Assembly: GCA_948567375.1 (NCBI GenBank) | Contig: OX419758.1 | Location: forward strand, 21,519,001 to 21,583,000 | Length of the DNA: 64,000 bases | Reading direction: 5' to 3' | From: Lunularia cruciata | Lineage: Eukaryota; Streptophyta; Marchantiopsida; Lunulariales; Lunulariaceae | In this document: piece by piece, positions 55,023 to 64,000 of the stretch | Numbering within the stretch: the stretch's first letter is position 1 | Layout: each line of letters opens with the position of its first letter | Notes under the pieces: model-generated | Database searches by the model: none | What the model saw: the letters and a program-made list of their open reading frames with translations, nothing else | Told to the model about the DNA's origin: nothing | Translations under genes and position numbers: made by a program

Positions 55023-57370
55023 CAAATTTGCCTATAGTTAATATTTATATAGTAAAAAATTCAGAAAATAAAATTATTAAATGGATTAATAGCACTACAA
55101 GAGGGGAAGAAATTCAAAAAAAAGAAATATAGTAACCATACTTTAGGTATTGGAAGTTTTGTTCTTTCATTCCTTACTACTTTTTTTTTCTAATATCTCA
55201 TCAAATTTTATTTTTTCTCCAACTTGTATTATGTAATATGAGTAAATTGACCTAATTCTGTTTCTGTTAGATTAGAAAATAAGATTTAAACCCAAAGAAA
55301 CACGACAATTATTGGTTTTATGTAATGGCGTTGATACCAAAGATAGTTTCATGGACCGAGGATGGGATGTCTATGTAGGGTTGCAAAATAAGTCATAAAA
55401 AGTTTTGTTTTCTTTGGGACTTTCCTATGAAGATGGATAAAATGTTCTAAATAGGTCTCATTGTCAAGGGTATGAAAGTGAGATTGCTAATCAAGATAAA
55501 TAATTAAAAAATAAAATAAAAATTCTCAAACAATAATTCTAATTTATACAAAATTTATACAGAGTAAAATTGAAGCATTGGTAATCAAAGCTCCTTCTTG
55601 GTGGTCAATAAGAGGTGGATATACAGACTTCTATATTATGGGACTAGGTAGGGAATGTGAATTTCCATATTTTCCTTTTTGAGTTTTTTATGCTTTGAAG
55701 TTATCTTATCATCACACACAAGTAATAATTGCATATCACCTTATGTGTGTATGGTGCTTCAAGTGTACTAATATGCACTAAAAAGCATCTTTCTTTCATT
55801 ATATACTAAGGAGCGTAATGCTCTAAGTATAACAACAAATAATAAACATTTTATACTCATAATATAATAGATATTAGAGTGCTACCTTATGTGTATACAA
55901 TGCCTCAAGTGTATCATACTGAGCATTTTAAATTCATGATATAATACTAAAAGTTTTTTACATGCATAATACAACACCTTATATGTGCTACCTTAGTGTG
56001 CATACCTTATATGTGCATACCTGAAGTGTGCTACCTTATATGTGCATAATGCTCCAAATCACTAGTACACTTTGGTGTTATATTATTATGTATTTTTATG
56101 CAAAAAAATGCGCATATTAATGTACTTGCTTATGTGCAATGATATACTGGTACTTCGTACTCATAATGCTTTATGTACACTAATGTGTAACAAAAGTGTA
56201 TTGTATAATATCTATTAGCACATTTCCTTATGCATGTATAATGCTCAATAGATATTGATTACTTTCCAAGAATTATCAAAATGAAAATTAAGGGCCATTG
56301 ACCCGAAGGAGACTTAAGTCTCTCCCGTGGGTCTCGGGTGAAGTCCGCCTTCGTAAATTTGTGGAACGACCACCCTTTTTGTTGTCTGGCAGTGCCCTAA
56401 TCTGTCGGGCAGCCCCATAACGTAATTTTTTTTTTCTTAGTTTGGTTTCTGCCATTAGTATACTTTAATATGTGGATATAGTGTTTATAGTGTTTTGACA
56501 TTTTACTTATCTGTTCAAACCAAGGTGCGAGATCTCGTATGGACATGGGACAAAATTAGTTTTACATACTTCACTTACAATCCACAAGCTTTTCTGTTCA
56601 AATATTTCCCTTTCAATCCTGTGTGGAATAGATTAAAATTTACATAATAACTCATGATCCCCCCACCAGTAATATGACTTTACCCACGCCCTTGGCTTTA
56701 ATCTTGTGAATATGAATCATTCCTCATAGGTCCTTCAAACCGAACTACCTACTTATAAAGATCTGTGTAGTGACATCACCTCCTCACAGCAGGCATTTCC
56801 AACCCAAAAAGTCATCATGATCTGTGGAGAAGACGATTGGAATTGATGAATGACTCAATGAAGAATATTGCATAATAGATTATTCAGGGTGAGGAAAAGT
56901 GCTGAACTAGAAGCTGCCCAGCTGCTTCCGAGTTCAGAATTTTCTAAGTTTCCCTCTGAATCAACAGTATTGTGGAGAAAGCGTTAGGATTATGATATGA
57001 TATTACAAACTTTTAAAGCAACAGAAATGGTAGGTACGGCCGCACCTTCAGACCATACCTCCGATGGCCTTCGCCCTCATTGACGTGAGCCTAAATTATC
57101 AATAGTGCCTCGTTCTTCAACAGTGTAGACAGTACTTTATTTCCAAACCTACTCGAGCACACCACAAACAAATAAAAATATTGTGGGTCGAAGTTCAGGT
57201 CGTCCCGACTGCGATCATGCATGACTCCATCACGTTCCTGTTGAGATACGTGGAACGTGGAACCTATTTTAGCATCATGAAACAGGTATACCAACCCACT
57301 GCATAGTAAAGTGGAGTTGGGTGAATGCATTGGAATCGTAATTTGATTTCTCTTCTCGAATTCAAGTAGT
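55023..57370 (+). other. AT-rich region with decayed minisatellite, no gene seen
   Basis: 55690-56250 repeats variants of CCTTATGTGTGCATAATGCTTCAAGTGTACTA at irregular spacing. 56290-56425 is a GC-richer island with the palindrome GAGACTTAAGTCTC inside ACCCGA...TCGGGT. 56430-57370 shows no coding signal. Confidence 0.5.
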
Positions 57371-57389
57371 TGAGCAAATAGTACCAATG

Positions 57390-57782
57390 CGTCAATGCAT
57401 AGTATTATTAAAAGAGGTTTTACTCTTTACTACACACAGGGCCACCAGTCTGACAAGACAGAAAGTCAGCTGAAGGACTTTGGTTTAAAAGAATCTCGTG
57501 CACACTTTTAAAAGACCCATGTTATCTTTTTTGTCTCTCCCTTGTACGGCTTGACAGGGTCTTCCCATCGTTCATTTTTCCTACGCGGTCGCCTTTTACC
57601 TTTTCAAAATATTCGTGTGAGGAAATTTGAGTAGTACTAAAGTTGTCGTACTATACTCGAATAAAGTGATTTTGGAGCAGGAGTGTACAGTTATCGTTAT
57701 GATTGCCCTAGCTACTGCTATACAAGTCTCGACCGCTCTTATCCTTACGGTACTAGTGGACCACCATCACGTTGAACTTCAA
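57390..57782 (+). repeat. Repeat W, alpha segment, copy 3
   Basis: Matches 45085-45650 (GTCAACGCATAGTATTATTAAAAGAG, GACAAGACAGAAAGT, GATTTTGGAGCAGGAGTGTACAG, CTAGTGGACCACCATCAC). It is interrupted by RLE-1 micro-copy L at 57514 and ends early at copy I. Confidence 0.7.
57514..57600 (+). mobile_element. RLE-1 3'-end micro-copy L (~87 bp)
   Basis: GACCCATGTTATCTTTTTTG...CCTACGCGGTCGCCTTTTACC, essentially the 3' untranslated region alone. Flanks are CTTTTAAAA (left) and TTTTCAAAA (right). The W relative at 45205-45220 reads CACTATTTAAAGTATTCG with no insert. Confidence 0.88.
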
Positions 57783-58719
57783 GGGTGGGACAAAATAGTT
57801 AAAATGGAGCTAAGCTCCAATAGAGTCCATTCGAGACATTTGTCGTATTGCACCTCAAATATCCAAGCTATGAATGCCATACGGTCTACAAACAAGGGGA
57901 AGCATCCACTCAAGCATCACCTAGTGTGATTATTTTCTTATGGATTATACCATTCATTATTTTCTATAAAGCAATGGACACATATTATCTTAAATATGTT
58001 ACAAAGTATGAAAGTGAAAATGATACCCTTTGACACCTAACATTATAAGCTCTTGTGCATTCCTTGACAAATGTGTAGAATGCTATGTGCATCATTCCAT
58101 ATAACTCCAAGATTAGAGGAACAAAGAAATGATCTCGTTGCATACCCCTATACTTGGAGACTTTGTGAGTTGGTGATGCACTCGCCGCCCATCCATGGGG
58201 ATGGGTAATCACTCCCTCCAAAACTACATCACACTTAGGGTCTATAACCACGACATCCACAATTGTCACCTGATCATCTCGGACCAAATATAAGTCTGCC
58301 CTAACACATGTTGTCTGCAAAGCATATGAACAATCCCTCAAAGCCAAGTATACACTCTCTCGTGCATAGCAAACACTATGTTTGTAATAGCATCATGGGT
58401 AACTATCCTATATCTTCCAAAAGGACACCGTGTCATATGGATTGTTCTTGCATCTAGTGTAGAACCACACTCACAAGTGAGTAATGAAGATGCAGTGGGT
58501 GGACCAAACCTAGGTAAAACCTCCTTGCTGTAGAGAAAGTAGTTGGTGCAAATTGGAATGCCCTAATGTATGGTTGAGCTAGGATCCCAAGAGTTTGCAC
58601 CTTTGCCGGAGCAAGAGCAAAGATGTAGCCTAAGGAATGGACGAATCAACTAATAAAGAATATTGCGTATGCTAACAGTGTCGCTCCATCAAGGAAGACT
58701 GTAAACCTCTAGTCCGATC
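57783..58719 (-). mobile_element. RLE-1 partial copy I, 3' tail missing
   Basis: A minus-strand copy from the end of the 3' untranslated region (GGACAAAATAG...GAGCTAAGCTCC) back to the region matching 17980 of copy A. The frame 58347-57985 reads CSYALQTTCVRADLYLVRDDQVTIVDVVVIDP, so the nuclease signature R-A-D-x12-D is recognisable. The hairpin and GGTCGCC tail are absent, and the flanking W alpha segment is also cut short here, so one deletion probably removed both. Confidence 0.87.
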
Positions 58720-61060
58720 CTGAACCTGAACTAGGCATGGATACTTCCAAATGACTTTGTATAATCTTGATGCAACCGCATATCTTATCCCAGCCATCAG
58801 ATTGTATAAGCATCCAAATAAATCCACAAGTAAGTTCAGTCATCCATCATATAGCCCCATTTTAACTAGTAGGTTTTATCCTTGTTAATGGGTTTGCCTA
58901 TCCTTCTTGTTATCTTATGAATGCCACTTCTTCTAGTTCACTCGTAGGTCATAACCTCTTTTCTAACTCCATGTTCATGTTTCTCTTTCCCATGTTTACA
59001 TTGATTGTCGGATGCCTTACACTTAAGAGAACTTACCGTCAAATCAGTAAATGCTCTTGTACACGTAGCAACTAATTCGACATCAATGACACATGAAAGT
59101 TCGGTACGTAACTCTCCCACAAAAAGATTTTTTTTTTCCAATTTTGGTATATTAAAAAAGAAAATATGACAAATCATGGCTGTTCGTTGTATACAGAAGA
59201 TTCATGTTATGATTTTTGGATTCCTTTACATAGAGTCATTACTTCAGACCTGGGGACATACCATTTTGGAAACTTCTCTTCTCCACTTTCAATGGAGGAA
59301 GATCTTATTCATTTTGACTTGAAACCAAAACTTTTTAAACATTTGAGTATATTTGAGTTTTGATATTTTTAAATTCTCATGATTTAATTTGTTCAAGAGA
59401 CTTCATCCGAGTCGTTGTTACGATTTGGTACTATATGTTTTCTATGATTTGTTGAATGGTGTTCTTTCGACCAAACTTGGCATGCGATTTTCAAAATTTT
59501 GATTTATGCAAATTTATTGTTCATATAACTCCTTTCAACTTATATACTTTATGAATGCATGATTATATCAGAAATTTATTATCACATTAAAGTTGGAAAA
59601 ATTCAAAAGGATTTACTTTGGATTTCTCACTTGTTTCTTAAGAGAAGAATGATCTCGTGAAAAGATGAATTGATGATCCCCTAAGAGAAATTACATTCGT
59701 TTTAATCTGCTTTCCCATATGTTGCAACAAAAAAATTGACTGAATTAGTTATTCATCCAAACTAGCAATTTTAGCACTTTGCTTCACTTATTTATTTTTA
59801 TAGTAGTATGTACTCTCAAAATCATCCCATTCCAATCGTGTCGAAAACCTTAGATATTTGTAAACTAATGTAATCACTTGAGTTTTGGAGCATGTTTTGT
59901 TATCATCAATTATATTTTTGTTTATGGAAACAACTTAAATGAGTAGAGAGCAGCTAGAATTAAATGAAACAACAATTTCTAGAACTGACATCAGTAGAAC
60001 GTCAACCTAATGGGTGGAATCGGTTAGCTAAGCTATTGAGCAGGCTAGAGACATTGCTGAGTACCAAGCTAAGCTCTCAAGCATTTAAGTGAACAATAGA
60101 GAATTCAGCTGCCAAGTAGTATTAGGCTCTAACAATTTTTCATATTTGTTCAATAAACTTTGCTAATGTTCTACTACTTGTTTTATCACATTGTTAATCA
60201 ACAAAGGATCCAAATTTTTTTTTTTTAATATTTCCATCAAAAGTAGATGATAAATAGAAATTTTCAATACTTTGTTCTAAAACAATCCTTTATCTAAAGA
60301 TTCAAACCGGTTTTGATGTCAATTAAAGAAGGTATTTTTTAGAGTTAGTTAACTCAGTGATTTTCTAGAAACTAAAATAAACAGGGACTATCAAGAATGA
60401 AAAAGGTTAGGATCCCGCCACAAAGACCATGTCATCAACAATATTACTGCAGACTGCACAATATTCATACTGGTGGTGTATGTCAAGGAACGTTTCAATA
60501 TGGGTCCCGATGCTTTAAATTCGACTTCAGTGAGGAGGGAACGGAATAGGAAATCGTCCGCCCACCAATCTTCTCTAAGAGCTTGATGGATTTGTTCGGG
60601 TGTTGGCGTACGACAAGAAACTTGCTTGGAGCGAAGGCCTTTTGGAGAGCAATTTTTGAAAACAAAATTCGAGGGACTCACTACCCCGCTAGTAATGTTA
60701 GCATTGTACGTGATTTTAGAAATACTTCATAGATGCATTCATTTGAGGGCCACGCTCGAGTGCATTCACAAAGCATATTCCTGAATGATCTAATTGAACA
60801 GAACAACTTGGGCAGTTTGGATTCTCCATAATTCAAGTTTTTCAGTCGAGAAAGCCTTTCTTCATCTCAGGGAACAAATCTTTGGGCTGAACGTGTTTGT
60901 TGGAGATATCTTTATATATAAGTCCCTTACACTACTACTTCTCGTTTTGCCTCTTGACATGATAAAACAAATGGAGTTGTATTTGATTGAGGTTTTACCT
61001 TCAGATATCATACATATCGTCTTGTTACCCCGCTTTTGCTTTAACGTACACAAGGGTGTT
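58720..61060 (+). repeat. Repeat W, beta and gamma segments, copy 3
   Basis: Collinear with 46050-46610 and 48075-49830, without the V insertion, so it shows the uninterrupted W structure. Contains CCAGCCATCAGATTG, GACAAATCATGGC, TTCTAGAAACTAAAATAAACAGGG and TGGGCTGAACGTGTTTGTTGGAG. No coding signal. Confidence 0.7.
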
Positions 61061-61790
61061 TATTTCTAAAAGCAAATTAAAAGTTCACTAGGGTATCGGT
61101 GTGGTACAAAACTCTCAACTTTTGGACAGAATCTAAATTAACTTAATGTAGGTTTTTATTAGTAAAAATACTACATGTCACTAGAATATTTGTAATCCGG
61201 GACTTCAAGTTCATGAGCTAATTAACGGAAAACATTTTAATCACCAAACACCTTAATAAATTGATCAAACTATACCTAATGCCCGGAACATAACATCCAA
61301 CTAGTGATGTAAACTACTGTTATACAGAAGTTATGTGGATGAGAGGTTCGTAACCCATCTACGGAAGTTGGGTACTAGAACTCATAAGCAACTGTGAGTC
61401 TCATCAATGGTGGCTTCTGCGTGTGACACAAAATGAGTTCCTTATTTCTAGCGGGTAGAAGAATGTCGTTTGGACTACAACTAATCTCCTCCGGACTTCA
61501 AGGAACCAGATTATGGACAGAAGAATCTCTTGGTACTTCGCTTATAAAGTTTGTATGATGACATAGAATGGCACTCATAGCAGTCCACTCAGCTTGCGAG
61601 TGATCCACACTGGGACTTGCACAAACATATCGAGCAAACATTGGCTGATTTGAATTTTGGAATTGCGTGGATGTGAGAACCTGTGGCATCCACACAAGGC
61701 AATATTGGAATTGCTAAAATATATTCCAAATATTGGCACTGACCCTGTCACCAGGAACAGGATCAGTGTTTGTGTTTAAGTATTGTATTA
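61061..61790 (+). other. Apparently unique spacer upstream of the WAT1-like pseudogene
   Basis: No repeat or gene recognised. CATCCA, TTACAC and similar short motifs have no clear meaning. It could hold the pseudogene's former promoter. Confidence 0.4.
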
Positions 61791-61801
61791 TCTCTTTCAA
61801 G

Positions 61802-61827
61802 TATCGTTATCCTATGCGGTCGCCTTT
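61802..61827 (+). mobile_element. RLE-1 3'-end micro-copy O (26 bp)
   Basis: TATCGTTATCCTATGCGGTCGCCTTT (given as two parts: TATCGTTAT and CCTATGCGGTCGCCTTT) contains the terminal 17 bases of RLE-1 with one mismatch. It is flanked by a perfect 11-bp repeat TCTCTTTCAAG (61791-61801 and 61828-61838). The hairpin is not included. Confidence 0.75.
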
Positions 61828-61967
61828 TCTCTTTCAAGATTGACGCTGTCAGAAATTCCAATATTGCGTATGAACATGGAATCTGATCGGACCCTTACAG
61901 AGAATTATATAGCTGCTAGGACAATGACAATGACAGGCGAGGAAAGGTCACAGACATCATCAGAGGT

Positions 61968-62730
61968 ATGCAGGGCAAGAGGACTCGTGCACAACTAGCT
62001 CTCTTCTCTGTACAGTTATGCTATGGTATCTACCACGCCCTTACCAAGGAAGCTATGAGTGAAGGTGTCAATCGCTTTGTGCATACAGTCTACGAGGATG
62101 CAATTGCACTATGTATAATGAGTCTTCTGGCTTTCTTCTCTGAGAAGAAACTTCGAACGGCATTGACAATTCCAACCTGCTCGATGATTTTCGCTCAGTT
62201 CCACGGGGATATTTCTGCAACAGACAATGTTTTTGGCCGGCGTACGTACACAAACACGGCCTTCGCAGCAGCTATGCAGACTGCAATCCCTATATTCATC
62301 GTCATGATTGTAGTCATTTGCAGGTATGTAATAATCCGACTAAGTAAGCCGGACGGAATGGCCACAAGTCGTCAACAGCTGCGAAAATGTGGTCGGGGAT
62401 TTTAATATATGTCTCTACAATGGTCCAACTAGGTGGTCTCTGCAATGGTCTCTACAATGGTCTCTATGATGGTCCAACGGCAAGGATTGCAGATCGGACA
62501 ATAATATGACTGCAGCTTACGCGAATGGATGGTTATCATCCACATTGCTGGCTATGGAGTCAATTATTGGCAGATAGGAGCACTCTGTCTCGTGGGGATT
62601 GCCTTGAATAGATATATACACCAACCTCCAGATTCCTAATCTCGTTTCACTCGTAACTTCTTGCATATTCGTGGGTGCGAGACTTCTGTTAATCACCGGA
62701 CTGGATTATTCCATTTTCAATTCAGGGACC
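61968..62730 (+). pseudogene. WAT1-related transporter (EamA/drug-metabolite transporter family), broken
   Basis: WAT1-like proteins are ten-helix plant membrane transporters. The frame at 61968-62405 reads QGKRTRAQLALFSVQLCYGIYHALTKEAM...VNRFVHTVYEDAIALCIMSLLAFFSEKKLRTALT, matching helices 1-2, then TNTAFAAAMQTAIPIFIVMIVVI (helix 4). The middle (helix 3) is garbled. After a frame change, NVVGDFNICLYNGPT, GYGVNYWQIGALCLVGIAL and PNLVSLVTSCIFVGARLL match later helices up to about 62720. A 12-bp motif (TGGTCTCTACAA) is repeated around 62415-62470. The C-terminal half is missing. Upstream, MNMESDRTLTENY (61876 on) is in another frame and may be the original N-terminus. I see no introns between blocks that are usually split, so it may be a processed copy. 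Confidence 0.72.
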
Positions 62731-62989
62731 ATAGTCTCAGCAGTATCTTCAATTTTTGTTTTCTGTCCCAAAAGCGTTAGGCACATGAAAGTTTCTTCTC
62801 GTACCTTTTAACCCAACACCCGAAAGATTGGTGGACTCCAAAGGATCCGCAACCTAGATTGAAATATTCCAGGACGGACACCACCATTGTGAGTATTGTG
62901 CATTCGGCACGCGAGTTTCATCGAGCAGAGTATCGTTGTTGATAATGACATGATCTTTGTGGTCCTATGACTTACAGTATCCGAAACCA

Positions 62990-64000
62990 GAAAATTAGAA
63001 TAGAAGTTCCGTCATCCTATTCTCTAATGATCCCTCTTCCAGTTGTCCTTGGCTTAGATCAAATGTTCCGAGAGGGAAATAGGATCCCTGAACACTGAAC
63101 CTTTGCAGACCTTCAATGTTTCATTTAATAGAAGCAAATAGCTCTAGTCGAGACTGTAGGATCATTGATCATGAGCTCCTTACCACATAAACTGCTGAAT
63201 GGACCCGAATGTAGACGGTATAGACAGATGCAGTGCAAAGTCCCGAGGTTTGCAAACATTAATTTTATCCTGGTCACTGTGCACGGACCTGGATAGAACT
63301 TCCACAAGTTTGCAGGCGTGCTTTTGTATCATCAGGTAAAGAGCCAATTCCATTGCTTAGGAGGTTCTGCAAGTTAGCATGAAAAAGGACAAAAGTTAAG
63401 ATGGGACCTTTGTGTTGCATCCTCTCATGATTGGAACCTAGGTCACACCGGTCCCTCTATATATATTCCTTGAGAACCAAACAAGATAAAGCAACTTTGT
63501 ATATTAACACAAGCGAGACCACGATATGAATATTGTTCAATAACTTCCTACCAAAGGAACCACTGGATGGTGGCAGACCTGAATTGACAAAGGAGACGGT
63601 TGCTCGATATTTCGAAGATCCGGAGGTTTACAGGTGTGCTTTTCATGACGACTCTATTGAACGCATGTGTCATCGGGTATAGAGCTAGCGCCCGTGCTTG
63701 AGATTATCTACAAGTTAGAATGAACAAGGACAAAGTTAGTACAGAAACTTCGCATGTCCCCTCATATCCAGATATTGTATTCCTTAAGAGTAGAACCAGA
63801 TAAAGGAAGTCTATATTAACAAGTGATATCAAGATAGGACAAGCATTAAGCTTCTTATCAAAGGAACTGCTGGATGAATCCGAATTCAGAGTACAGAATG
63901 TAATGGTTGGCCTATATTTCGACGGCCCGGAAGATTGCAGGAGAATTTCTGAAATAGCCTCCAATTCCATTCGACCAATGATTTGATGGAGAACTCTGAT
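62990..64000 (+). repeat. ~310-370-bp tandem repeat, three diverged units
   Basis: Recurring anchors: GAACTGCTGGATG-like blocks at 63188, 63558 and 63864; TTGCAGGCGTGCTTTTG-like at 63313 and TTACAGGTGTGCTTTTC at 63629; CAAGTTAG.ATGAA.AAGGACAAA.GTTA at 63370 and 63710. Units are strongly diverged. No reading frame is preserved. The array continues past the window edge. Confidence 0.65.

Noticed and set aside
62320-62335. CAGGTATGT as a splice donor in the WAT1-like remnant
   Set aside because: It fits the donor consensus, but recognisable coding blocks continue soon after it and no matching acceptor could be identified with confidence.

Overview
The window is a repeat-dominated, gene-poor stretch of nuclear DNA from a land plant. 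This rests on Ty3/gypsy chromoviruses with initiator-Met-tRNA-type primer sites, long (TA)n microsatellites, and a broken WAT1-like (plant EamA/drug-metabolite transporter) gene near the right end. The species cannot be named from the sequence. I see no convincingly intact host gene; nearly everything is nested mobile DNA.

Layout. 1-2232: two truncated type I chromovirus ends (integrase plus chromodomain), each followed by a type I LTR. 2263-11333: type II gypsy element(s) on the minus strand, with one inverted LTR and one deleted second copy. 12150-22140: a nest of insertions of a non-LTR retrotransposon family (called RLE-1 here) in repeats Y and X. The central full-length copy, 16992-20732 minus, still carries an almost open ~1,090-residue reading frame with an N-terminal zinc finger, a reverse transcriptase, a CCHC knuckle and an R2-type restriction-like endonuclease motif. 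22150-35700: AT-rich non-coding repeats (Z), a type I LTR plus gag fragment (26540-27810), and microsatellites. 35750-44290: a plus-strand RLE-1 copy split by a 6.3-kb type I chromovirus, whose 5' LTR is itself split by a type II solo LTR. 44290-61060: non-coding repeats W, V and X with many small RLE-1 3' ends. 61800-62730: the WAT1-like pseudogene. 62990-64000: a ~310-370-bp tandem repeat.

The most interesting system is the RLE-1 family. At least fourteen copies from 3.7 kb down to 26 bp share one short 3' tail (GGTCGCC plus a few T, with a GATGGG/CCCATC hairpin upstream). Several copies are 5'-truncated and flanked by 6-15-bp target-site duplications, the footprint of target-primed reverse transcription. 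Related repeats elsewhere in the window supply unfilled sites. Plant non-LTR elements are generally assigned to the L1 and RTE clades, which use an APE-type endonuclease, so an R2-like element with a C-terminal restriction-like endonuclease in a plant deserves checking as possibly undescribed.

A second notable feature is a set of heat-shock-element-like TTCnnGAAnnTTC motifs just upstream of the TATA box in the type I LTRs.
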